Shown here one piece after another: positions 1 to 3,924 of a DNA stretch of 42,132 bases. Every line of letters begins with the position of its first letter. The first letter of the stretch is position 1. The notes beneath the pieces were generated by a model. It made no database searches. It saw only the letters and a list, made by a program, of their open reading frames with translations, and was not told where the DNA came from. The position numbers and the translations under genes were made by a program. Source of the DNA: a virus; the IMG/VR virus record IMGVR_UViG_3300042868_001958, positions 1 to 42,132 of that record. One strand, written 5' to 3'.

Positions 1-141
1 TTCTGCTTGATGTTTATGCAACGATGTGATAAACTAGTTGTTCTTAAGTTTGATGGATGGAAAGAGTCAGGTGGAGTTCAAGCAGAGATTAGATTTGCTG
101 AAGAGAACGGGATGCCTATCGAGTACATCGATGTTCAGTAG
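1..141 (+). CDS. C-terminal fragment, DUF1937 / nucleoside deoxyribosyltransferase-like protein
   Basis: The window opens inside a gene read in frame 1; its last 46 residues are visible and it stops with TAG at 139-141. The tail has the pattern CDKLVVLKFDGWKESGGVQ followed by AEIRFAEENGMPIEYI, which resembles the C-terminal strand-helix-strand of the DUF1937/DUF4406 proteins related to nucleoside 2-deoxyribosyltransferases (a conserved D..VVL..GW..S.GV..EI..A...G.P pattern). The start and the catalytic part lie outside the window, so activity cannot be judged. The last base of the stop codon is the first base of the following tRNA-His, so the two are probably co-transcribed and the mRNA end is made by tRNA processing. 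Confidence 0.6.
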   Translation, partial: FCLMFMQRCDKLVVLKFDGWKESGGVQAEIRFAEENGMPIEYIDVQ

Positions 142-214
142 TGACTTTAGCATATATGGTAATGCCCCTGACTGTGAATCAGAAGAACAGGGTTCGATCC
201 CCGAAGTCACCCCA
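141..214 (+). tRNA. tRNA-His (GTG)
   Basis: Acceptor 141-147 pairs perfectly with 204-210. The anticodon loop at 172-178 carries GTG at 174-176. The discriminator is C211, the base typical of tRNA-His, and CCA is encoded at 212-214. The base before position 1 is A, not the usual encoded G-1, and the T-stem has imperfect pairs, so this is a slightly degenerate copy. It overlaps the upstream stop codon by one base and lies before the array promoter. Confidence 0.82.
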
Positions 215-311
215 AGAATACAATCCTGCAGAGGAAGAAGGGTCGCAACAACTGCAGGTATTGCCGAGCAAGCAGCGGACGGAATTTAATTCCAGGCGAG
301 GCATGTATAGC

Positions 312-339
312 TTGACAACTAAGAATGTCATGCTATAAT
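312..339 (+). promoter_or_regulatory. Consensus sigma70 promoter with extended -10, driving the tRNA array
   Basis: TTGACA (312-317) and TATAAT (334-339) are both perfect consensus hexamers, separated by 16 bp, with TG at 331-332 giving an extended -10 (TGCTATAAT). Transcription would begin near 346-348, just before tRNA-Gly at 350, so the first tRNA would have almost no leader. The 95 bases between tRNA-His and this promoter hold no gene I can recognise. Confidence 0.88.
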
Positions 340-349
340 AGATACAAAT

Positions 350-425
350 GCTTCCAAGCACACGGGTTGTGTCGCCGGCCTTCCAAGCCGTGCAGGGTAG
401 GGTTCGATTCCCTCTGGACGCTCCA
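350..425 (+). tRNA. tRNA-Gly (TCC)
   Basis: 76 nt. Acceptor 350-356 pairs with 415-421 except for one T-C mismatch. The anticodon loop 380-386 contains TCC at 382-384 after the invariant T33. The T-arm is at 398-414 and CCA at 423-425. It reads GGA/GGG codons. It is the first tRNA downstream of the strong promoter. Confidence 0.88.
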
Positions 426-467
426 GAAAGCAAAGCTTTCGCAGAGGTTTCTGCGAAACGCTCCAGA
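418..467 (+). repeat. 10-bp direct repeat (copy of tRNA-Gly 3' end) flanking hairpins
   Basis: The last bases of tRNA-Gly, ACGCTCCAGA at 418-427, recur exactly at 458-467. Between them is a perfect 8-bp hairpin (TTTCGCAG 437-444, CTGCGAAA 451-458, 6-nt loop). The second copy has no tRNA body. It looks like a partial duplication or a small inserted element that regenerated the tRNA end; a processing signal is also possible. Confidence 0.6.
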
Positions 468-471
468 TAAA

Positions 472-547
472 GCATACTTGGATGATTGGTTTAGTCACCA
501 TCCTTACAAGATGATCGAGGTAGGTTCGAATCCTACAGTATGCACCA
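472..547 (+). tRNA. tRNA-Val (TAC)
   Basis: 76 nt. Acceptor 472-478 pairs perfectly with 537-543. The anticodon loop 503-509 has TAC at 505-507. The T-arm is a clean 5-bp stem with loop TTCGAAT, the discriminator is A544, and CCA is at 545-547. Confidence 0.93.
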
Positions 548-549
548 AT

Positions 550-579
550 TTCGCTTTGCTAGTTAGGTAAAGCACCGAA
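550..579 (+). pseudogene. tRNA D-arm-like relic / repeated hairpin, copy 1
   Basis: TTCGCTTTGC-TAGTTAG-GTAAAGCACCGAA folds as a D-arm-like hairpin with the GG of a D-loop, but no anticodon arm or T-arm follows before the next tRNA starts at 580. A near-identical sequence occurs at 2251-2283, with G in copy 1 and A in copy 2 at a position that keeps the stem paired (G-T versus A-T). It is either a tRNA relic or a structured processing element. Confidence 0.5.
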
Positions 580-670
580 GCTCTTTTCGCATAGTTGGTC
601 GATTGCACCTGCCTTGTAAGCAGGAATAACGAAAGTAACATCGTAGGTTCGAATCCTACAGGGAGCACCA
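580..670 (+). tRNA. tRNA-Thr (TGT) with long variable region
   Basis: 91 nt. Acceptor 580-586 pairs with 660-666 (two G-T pairs), starting with G1-C72 and C2-G71, both threonine identity pairs in E. coli. The anticodon stem CCTGC/GCAGG encloses TGT at 615-617. The T-stem 643-647/655-659 is perfect, the discriminator is A667, and CCA is at 668-670. The variable region 625-642 is 18 nt, far longer than the 4-5 nt normal for Thr, with only a weak internal stem. Confidence 0.85.
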
Positions 671-682
671 AATATTTACAAC

Positions 683-759
683 GGTCGGGAAGCTTAAGTG
701 GCATAAGCAACGTCTTGATAAGGCGAAGATAGTGGGTTCAAATCCCTCACTGACTACCA
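683..759 (+). tRNA. tRNA-Ile (GAT)
   Basis: 77 nt. Acceptor 683-689 pairs with 749-755 apart from one G-A mismatch and two G-T pairs. The anticodon is GAT at 717-719 in the loop TTGATAA, the T-loop is TTCAAAT, the discriminator is A756, and CCA is at 757-759. Confidence 0.88.
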
Positions 760-762
760 AAC

Positions 763-837
763 TACTTTATGGTCGAGTGGTTTAGGCAGGGGATTGCAAA
801 TCCTCGTAGGTCGGTTCGATTCCGACTAAAGTATCCA
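763..837 (+). tRNA. tRNA-Cys (GCA)
   Basis: 75 nt. Acceptor TACTTTA at 763-769 pairs perfectly with 827-833. The anticodon GCA is at 796-798 in loop TTGCAAA. The T-stem is perfect, the discriminator is T834 (U73 is the cysteine identity base), and CCA is at 835-837. Confidence 0.93.
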
Positions 838-839
838 AT

Positions 840-913
840 TTATACAACAAGAAACAGTTGAGTCGTTTCGAATTGCAGGAGAGCCTTGCGCTGACTTAGT
901 AAAGGTTGTATAA
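840..913 (+). other. tRNA-sized inverted-repeat element, possible structured RNA
   Basis: A 9-bp terminal inverted repeat (TTATACAAC 840-848, GTTGTATAA 905-913) encloses 56 nt. Inside are a 5-bp hairpin (GAAAC 851-855 with GTTTC 865-869) and a second stem near 873-889 (GCAGG with CCTTGC, one bulge). It has no T-loop, anticodon loop or CCA, so it is not a recognisable tRNA. A similar-sized element lies at 3397-3473. Confidence 0.45.
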
Positions 914-914
914 T
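886..914 (+). promoter_or_regulatory. Candidate promoter before tRNA-Gln
   Basis: TATAAT at 909-914 is a perfect -10; TTGCGC at 886-891, 17 bp upstream, matches only half of the -35 consensus. The -10 overlaps the right arm of the inverted repeat at 840-913. Initiation near 921 would give a very short leader before tRNA-Gln at 926. The weak -35 keeps confidence low. Confidence 0.4.
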
Positions 915-925
915 TCAGTTTCAGT

Positions 926-1001
926 TGGGGGTTAGCTCAGTTGGTAGAGCACTGGACTTTGACTCCAGGTGTCGCTGGTTCGAATCCAGCATCCCCTGCC
1001 A
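926..1001 (+). tRNA. tRNA-Gln (TTG)
   Basis: 76 nt. The D-arm TAGCTCAGTTGGTAGAGC is canonical. The anticodon TTG is at 959-961, the T-stem 974-978/986-990 is perfect, and CCA is at 999-1001. Position 1 is T926 opposite T997, so the first pair is open; G998 is the discriminator. An open or weak U1 pair plus G73 are glutamine identity elements in E. coli, so the mismatch fits. Confidence 0.93.
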
Positions 1002-1016
1002 GAATAAAGGAGTTTT

Positions 1017-1295
1017 ATGATTTTTCTAGTTGTTGCAAAAGATCGAAAACTTCTAGTTGACAAGTTTCAACAAACAACAGTAGAATTGACACAACATAAT
1101 CCGGTTATAAGAAATAGAACGTTTCAAATTGAAACTGACTATGATCTTTACCAGTTTATTCATTACAAAGATAAGTTTTCAGTAATGGGTAAAACCTGTC
1201 ATTGCTGTGTAATATTAGACTTGAAAGATTTCGACTTAGAAGAAATCTCTTATTGTCTAAGCAGAGAAAGATTATTTGATGGAGTTGACAAATGA
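1017..1295 (+). CDS. Hypothetical protein, 92 aa, in tRNA array
   Basis: ATG at 1017 follows a good ribosome site (AAAGGAG at 1006-1012). The product begins MIFLVVAKDRKLL, looks like a small alpha/beta protein, and has a close Cys-His-Cys-Cys group (KTCHCCVILDL, around residues 60-64) that could bind a metal or form a disulfide. I do not recognise the family. It is coupled to the next tiny gene by an ATGA overlap and sits between tRNA-Gln and tRNA-Met, so its mRNA ends are probably set by tRNA processing. Confidence 0.7.
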   Translation: MIFLVVAKDRKLLVDKFQQTTVELTQHNPVIRNRTFQIETDYDLYQFIHYKDKFSVMGKTCHCCVILDLKDFDLEEISYCLSRERLFDGVDK

Positions 1296-1414
1296 AAGAT
1301 AACAGACTAAAATACAATGATATCTGGAATGAAGCCGATTTCAGCTCAAAATACAGAGGAAGACGTAACATGCGTAAGTTCGAAAGAGATTTGCGCAGGA
1401 TTACGCAAGAATAA
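1292..1414 (+). CDS. Small basic hypothetical protein, 40 aa
   Basis: ATG overlaps the stop of the preceding gene as ATGA (1292-1295), typical of translational coupling. The 40-residue product is highly charged, with an Arg-rich second half (YRGRRNMRKFERDLRRITQE) that could bind nucleic acid. The stop at 1412-1414 is one base before tRNA-Met. No family is recognised; the overlap and tight packing are the main reasons to think it is real. Confidence 0.55.
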   Translation: MKDNRLKYNDIWNEADFSSKYRGRRNMRKFERDLRRITQE

Positions 1415-1415
1415 A

Positions 1416-1493
1416 TGCGAGGTAGCTTAGGTGGACTAAAGCAGTGGGCTCATATCCCACCCATCGTCGGTTCGAATCCGACCTTCGCAACCA
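1416..1493 (+). tRNA. tRNA-Met (CAT), some initiator-like features
   Basis: 78 nt. Acceptor TGCGAGG 1416-1422 pairs with 1483-1489 (one G-T). The anticodon CAT is at 1451-1453, and CCA at 1491-1493 follows A1490. The anticodon stem GTGGG/CCCAC has three consecutive G-C pairs next to the loop, a hallmark of initiator tRNA, and the first pair is a weak T-A. The D-stem has C11-G24, however, which is elongator-like. A CAT tRNA could also be the Ile2 type if C34 is modified. Confidence 0.9.
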
Positions 1494-1541
1494 AATGACC
1501 GTAATCTCATACATTAGTGACTTACGGACTGCGATTAAGGT

Positions 1542-1562
1542 TAACTTCCAAGGAGGAAGTTA
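1542..1562 (+). other. 8-bp hairpin between tRNA-Met and the next CDS
   Basis: TAACTTCC (1542-1549) and GGAAGTTA (1555-1562) form a perfect stem with a 5-nt loop. No T-run follows, so it is unlikely to be a terminator. The flanking 1494-1640 also holds a 6-bp CCGTAA/TTACGG pair (1499-1504, 1522-1527) and a 7-bp TTTTACA/TGTAAAA pair just before the next gene. No gene is visible there. Confidence 0.5.
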
Positions 1563-1640
1563 GTAAATTCAGGGCATGCACTCCTTGATACCGTTTTACA
1601 AAACAAAGCCTGTAAAATGGCTTTACAAACAGGAGACTGT

Positions 1641-1901
1641 ATGAAATTCGTAACAAATGACAGTTGGATTGGTAAGGATAAGAACCTTCATCTAATTGGT
1701 TGTCTTGTAGCTACATTCGGTGTAGCTGCGTTTTCACAGGTTCTCCTGTATGGAGTAATTGCAGGAGTTACACTTGCACTATTGAAAGATGTAGTGTATG
1801 ATGGACTCCTAGGTAAAGGGACATTCTCTTTACAAGATATTGTAGTTTCTTTTGTCGGCGTAGGTTTAGGTGCCCTTGGGTACTACGCGCTGATGATGTG
1901 A
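1641..1901 (+). CDS. Small YfiM-like membrane protein, 86 aa
   Basis: An ATG exists at 1617, but AGGAG at 1631-1635 places the start at 1641 (MKFVTNDSWIGKDKNLH). The protein has two hydrophobic segments (about residues 20-45 and 66-85). The pattern KDKNLHLIG, then LLKDVVYDGLLGKG, then D.V..FVG.GLGALG resembles the YfiM/DUF2279-type small membrane or lipoprotein fold with its conserved Lys-His, Lys-Asp and Tyr-Asp positions. The role in phage is unknown. It is flanked by tRNA-Met and tRNA-Glu. Confidence 0.6.
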   Translation: MKFVTNDSWIGKDKNLHLIGCLVATFGVAAFSQVLLYGVIAGVTLALLKDVVYDGLLGKGTFSLQDIVVSFVGVGLGALGYYALMM

Positions 1902-1905
1902 TAAT

Positions 1906-1981
1906 GCCCTTGTAGTTTAGTAGGTTAGAACACATCCCTTTCAAGGATAAGAGTCGGGTTCGATCCCCGATGAGGGTACCA
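1906..1981 (+). tRNA. tRNA-Glu (TTC)
   Basis: 76 nt. Acceptor 1906-1912 pairs with 1971-1977 through three G-T wobbles. The anticodon TTC is at 1940-1942 in loop CTTTCAA. The T-stem 1954-1958/1966-1970 is perfect, the discriminator is A1978, and CCA is at 1979-1981. Confidence 0.9.
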
Positions 1982-1996
1982 AATTCAGTACAGGAA

Positions 1997-2082
1997 GATT
2001 CGGTTCGAAACCGTGCCCTAGATAAAACTAAAAATCTTATCTTTGGATAGTGTAATTGGTTGCACTGCCTGTCATAAGCAAT
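1997..2082 (+). pseudogene. tRNA debris: T-arm-like piece, then a 5'-half-like piece
   Basis: A T-arm-like CGGTTCGAAACCG lies near 2000-2013 with no tRNA body before it. From about 2041 a D-arm-like sequence (GTGT-AATTGGTT-GCAC) is followed by CTGTCAT, which could be an Asp-type anticodon loop, but the flanking stem does not pair and no T-arm follows before tRNA-Asn begins at 2083. Between them is a 6-bp AGATAA/TTATCT hairpin. An intact tRNA-Asp is present at 3038, so these are best read as relics. Confidence 0.4.
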
Positions 2083-2161
2083 ACCGTAGAACCCGAGCAA
2101 GGCGCATGGGCTTGACTGTTAATCAATGGATAGCGGGGTTCGATTCCTCGGTACGGTGCCA
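2083..2161 (+). tRNA. tRNA-Asn (GTT)
   Basis: 79 nt. Acceptor 2083-2089 pairs with 2151-2157 except for a G-G at the last pair. The anticodon GTT is at 2118-2120 in loop CTGTTAA, the T-arm is 2134-2150, the discriminator is G2158 (usual for Asn), and CCA is at 2159-2161. The D-loop is a little longer than usual. Confidence 0.85.
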
Positions 2162-2173
2162 GAACAAATAAAT

Positions 2174-2249
2174 GCCGAGATAGCTCATCTGGTAGAGCGG
2201 AACCCTGAAAAGGTTTGCGTGGGAGGTTCAAATCCTTCTCTTGGCACCA
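2174..2249 (+). tRNA. tRNA-Phe (GAA)
   Basis: 76 nt. Acceptor 2174-2180 pairs fully with 2239-2245. It has a canonical D-arm, anticodon GAA at 2207-2209 in loop CTGAAAA, T-loop TTCAAAT, A2246 as discriminator, and CCA at 2247-2249. Confidence 0.94.
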
Positions 2250-2250
2250 A

Positions 2251-2321
2251 ATTCGCTTTACTAGTTAGGTAAAGCACCGAAGCAAATTCCGGACGGAGGT
2301 TCGACCCCTCCCCAATGACCA
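2251..2321 (+). pseudogene. Degenerate tRNA: D-arm and T-arm without a proper anticodon loop
   Basis: The D-arm-like hairpin GCTTTAC-TAGTTAG-GTAAAGC (2255-2275) is the second copy of the element at 550-579. It is followed by a disrupted anticodon region (CCGAA-GCAAA-TTCCGG, loop too small) and a perfect T-arm (2295-2299/2307-2311, loop TTCGACC) ending in CCA at 2319-2321. No 5' acceptor strand pairs with the 3' strand. It is probably a decayed tRNA gene; identity cannot be read. Confidence 0.5.
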
Positions 2322-2333
2322 TAACGATAAAAA

Positions 2334-2375
2334 GGGCTGGTAGGTAGTTTAGTGGTAGAACACGGAAAACTATAA
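2334..2375 (+). pseudogene. tRNA 5'-half relic before tRNA-Ser
   Basis: A D-arm (GTTT-AGTGGTA-GAAC, 2347-2361) preceded by a possible acceptor strand is followed by a sequence lacking T33 and anticodon pairing. tRNA-Ser begins immediately at 2376. No T-arm belongs to this piece. The same arrangement, a D-arm relic directly 5' of an intact tRNA, is seen at 550 and 2041. Confidence 0.4.
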
Positions 2376-2465
2376 GGGTAATTGGCAGAGAGGCCGATTG
2401 CAGAAGGTTGCTAACCTTTAGAATCAGCAATGGTTCCGTAGGTTCGAATCCTACATTACCCGCCA
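2376..2465 (+). tRNA. tRNA-Ser (GCT), class II
   Basis: 90 nt. Acceptor GGGTAAT 2376-2382 pairs perfectly with 2455-2461. The anticodon GCT is at 2410-2412. The long variable arm and discriminator G2462 are as expected for serine, and CCA is at 2463-2465. It reads AGC/AGT codons. Confidence 0.94.
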
Positions 2466-2473
2466 CAAACAAT

Positions 2474-2548
2474 GTTTCTCTGTTCTAACGGCATGATGCT
2501 GGGCTCCAAACCCATGCGGTCAGGGTTCGAATCCTTGGGGGAACGCCA
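2474..2548 (+). tRNA. tRNA-Trp (CCA)
   Basis: 75 nt. Acceptor 2474-2480 pairs with 2538-2544 with two G-T wobbles. The anticodon CCA is at 2506-2508 in loop CTCCAAA, the discriminator is G2545 (usual for Trp), and the encoded CCA end is at 2546-2548. Confidence 0.92.
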
Positions 2549-2563
2549 AATAAGGAGTACAAC

Positions 2564-2932
2564 ATGACAGTACAAACAGCAGGTGATTCAATCGTAATGA
2601 CAGCTGCAGATTTTCAGGCTACAATCGACGGTGTAACCTGGGGAATCAAGTGCAGAGACGTAGCTGGTATCCAGTTTGTCATGATTGTAGAAAAGCAAGG
2701 TTCAACTTGGGTTTCAGTAGCTACTCTTGATGATGCCTTTGATACTCGTGGAGGTCAATATACAGATATGCTAGTTTACATCAGAGAATATTTGATCCCT
2801 AAGATCAACGCTTGGCTTAAGGCTAAATTCGGTCCAAACAAGGTATTGACAAAGTTCGAACAAGTTGATAAACTTCTACTTGGTTTGAAGTTGCAAACAG
2901 ATGCACAAGGTAACTACTTTGTGAGTATCTGA
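2564..2932 (+). CDS. Hypothetical protein, 122 aa
   Basis: ATG at 2564 is preceded by AAGGAG (2552-2557). The product (start MTVQTAGDSIVMTAADFQ) looks like a soluble alpha/beta protein with a C-terminal helical part (YIREYLIPKINAWLKAKFG). No catalytic motif or membrane segment is visible and I do not recognise the family. It lies between tRNA-Trp and a 29-residue ORF, within the tRNA array. Confidence 0.8.
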   Translation: MTVQTAGDSIVMTAADFQATIDGVTWGIKCRDVAGIQFVMIVEKQGSTWVSVATLDDAFDTRGGQYTDMLVYIREYLIPKINAWLKAKFGPNKVLTKFEQVDKLLLGLKLQTDAQGNYFVSI

Positions 2933-2943
2933 AAGGAGTAGTC

Positions 2944-3033
2944 ATGGGATTACTGAGATACGGAAATACTTATAAAAACAAGATCGTTAGAGAACAGTTA
3001 ATGTTTGCTCTCTACGGGATCAAGTTAAACTAA
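2944..3033 (+). CDS. Very small basic protein, 29 aa
   Basis: ATG at 2944 lies 5 bases after a strong AAAGGAG site that overlaps the end of the previous gene. It encodes a 29-residue basic peptide (MGLLRYGNTYKNKIVREQL...). It stops four bases before tRNA-Asp. The good ribosome site is the only support; the function is unknown. Confidence 0.45.
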   Translation: MGLLRYGNTYKNKIVREQLMFALYGIKLN

Positions 3034-3037
3034 CAAT

Positions 3038-3117
3038 GGTGAATGGGACTGCTTGGTTGTGGTCACCGGCTTGTCACGCCGGATAACAGATGGGTTCGAT
3101 CCCCATATTCATCGCCA
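3038..3117 (+). tRNA. tRNA-Asp (GTC)
   Basis: 80 nt. Acceptor 3038-3044 pairs with 3107-3113 (one G-T). The anticodon stem CCGGC/GCCGG encloses GTC at 3073-3075, the T-stem is perfect, G3114 is the expected Asp discriminator, and CCA is at 3115-3117. The extra length is in the D-arm region. Confidence 0.92.
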
Positions 3118-3177
3118 AGACGTTAAGAGTGAATAAGGTTTGAACTCTCGATCAGGTGAGAAGCCTGTCCAAATATT

Positions 3178-3266
3178 GGGTTTTGTTCCCTGTCGGCGGC
3201 TGTAACCCGCTGGGCATTGTTTTGCAGGGTGGATGCTAAATGGTTCGATTCCTTCAAAACCCACCA
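3178..3266 (+). tRNA. tRNA-Tyr (GTA), class II
   Basis: 89 nt. Acceptor GGGTTTT 3178-3184 pairs perfectly with 3256-3262. The anticodon GTA is at 3202-3204 in loop CTGTAAC. The variable arm is long, as in bacterial tRNA-Tyr, the discriminator is A3263, and CCA is at 3264-3266. The T-stem has two mismatches. The 60 bases before it hold no recognisable gene. Confidence 0.9.
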
Positions 3267-3316
3267 AATATACCCTCGCGGAAGCAGAGGGAGCAGTGAA
3301 AGTCTGCAACTAATAC

Positions 3317-3393
3317 GGGTCACTAGCTCAATTGGGAGAGCAATTCCCTTGCAAGGAAAAGGTTATGGGTTCGATTCCCATGTGTATCCACCA
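3317..3393 (+). tRNA. tRNA-Ala (TGC) with bulged acceptor stem
   Basis: 77 nt. It has a canonical D-arm, anticodon TGC at 3350-3352, perfect T-stem 3365-3369/3377-3381, A3390 and CCA 3391-3393. The acceptor strands pair seven of seven (3317-3323 with 3382-3384 and 3386-3389) only if T3385 is bulged out. In that register G3319 pairs with T3387 as G3-U70, the alanine identity pair, which supports it. Confidence 0.88.
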
Positions 3394-3396
3394 AGT

Positions 3397-3473
3397 TTTC
3401 TCAATTTCATACCCTGGCAAATATCCGGTAGCCAAAAGACGTTTAACGGTAAGGTACTCCGTCAATTGAGAAA
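3397..3473 (+). other. Second tRNA-sized inverted-repeat element
   Basis: A perfect 10-bp terminal inverted repeat (TTTCTCAATT 3397-3406, AATTGAGAAA 3464-3473) encloses 57 nt that can form inner hairpins (TGGC/GCCA near 3415-3433 and ACGG/CCGT near 3446-3462). It has no tRNA consensus loops. Its size and design match the element at 840-913, although the sequences differ. Confidence 0.45.
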
Positions 3474-3482
3474 TTTATTTTC

Positions 3483-3565
3483 GCCCCGGTGACTTATGTA
3501 AATCGGCACAGCTACTCGCCTTAGAAGCGAGGTTTTTGGGAGTTCGAGTCTCCCCTGGGGCACCA
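3483..3565 (+). tRNA. tRNA-Leu (TAG) with short variable loop
   Basis: 83 nt. Acceptor 3483-3489 pairs with 3555-3561. The anticodon stem CTCGC/GCGAG encloses TAG at 3522-3524, the T-stem is perfect, A3562 is the Leu discriminator, and CCA is at 3563-3565. The variable region is only 6 nt (3532-3537), unlike the long arm of bacterial Leu tRNAs, while the D-arm region is extended and poorly paired. Confidence 0.85.
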
Positions 3566-3574
3566 TCAAACAAT

Positions 3575-3650
3575 ATCTCGTTAATTCAGTGAAAAGAATA
3601 CTTGACTACGAATCAAGAGGTCGGAGGTTTGAATCCTTCACGAGATACCA
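3575..3650 (+). tRNA. tRNA-Arg (ACG) with A19-T56 change
   Basis: 76 nt. Acceptor ATCTCGT 3575-3581 pairs perfectly with 3640-3646. The D-stem ATTC/GAAT and anticodon stem CTTGA/TCAAG are perfect, the anticodon is ACG at 3608-3610, the discriminator is A3647, and CCA is at 3648-3650. The D-loop has G18-A19 and the T-loop is TTTGAAT (T56), replacing the nearly universal G19-C56 pair by A-T. Decoding CGT/CGC/CGA would need A34 changed to inosine by the host TadA. Confidence 0.9.
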
Positions 3651-3654
3651 ACAA

Positions 3655-3691
3655 GGCTGGAAACCCTCGGGTTATCCGGCTATTTCTATTT
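3655..3691 (+). terminator. Candidate terminator at the end of the tRNA array
   Basis: GGCTGGA (3655-3661) pairs with TCCGGCT (3675-3681) and AACCC with GGGTT inside it, giving an about 11-bp stem with one bulge and a tight CTCG-type loop. A T-rich but interrupted tail (ATTTCTATTTC) follows. It sits just after the last tRNA, where transcription would be expected to end or be reduced. Confidence 0.5.
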
Positions 3692-3711
3692 CTAGTTAGG
3701 AATTAAAATCA

Positions 3712-3906
3712 ATGTCAACTTGTGCAACATGCGGTGCGTACTATCGCCTGACCTCTTTTCACAAAGATAATATCAATTGTGAAGATTGTGCTTATATCCT
3801 TCCTAAGTCTACGATTGACGAAGAAGAAGAATACGAGATTCATCAAATCTTGCATCCTGGCTCCAAGACAGAACCAGTGCGATATTACGATGATGATTTA
3901 GGTTAA
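3712..3906 (+). CDS. Small zinc-ribbon-like protein, 64 aa
   Basis: The product has two CxxC pairs, C4-C7 (CATC) and C23-C26 (CEDC), a zinc-ribbon layout, followed by an acidic tail (IDEEEEYEIHQ). Such small phage proteins are usually of unknown role; binding to nucleic acid or RNA polymerase is possible. The ribosome site is weak (AGG at 3698-3700, 11 bases upstream). It lies between the tRNA array terminator and a homing-type nuclease gene. Confidence 0.7.
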   Translation: MSTCATCGAYYRLTSFHKDNINCEDCAYILPKSTIDEEEEYEIHQILHPGSKTEPVRYYDDDLG

Positions 3907-3924
3907 ATATCAGTCGATGCTGAT

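Noticed and set aside
1502-1516. Anticodon-like stem-loop with CAT (TAAT-CTCATAC-ATTA)
   Set aside because: No acceptor stem, D-arm or T-arm around it.
1997-2082. A circularly permuted tRNA (T-arm first, then D-arm and GTC loop)
   Set aside because: The 3' strand after the T-arm does not pair with any 5' acceptor strand and the anticodon stem is unpaired; relics explain it better.
179-2472. Minus-strand ORFs containing GFEPT or GFEP motifs within the tRNA array
   Set aside because: They are the reverse complement of tRNA T-arms (GGTTCGAATCC), a known artefact, and overlap intact tRNA genes.
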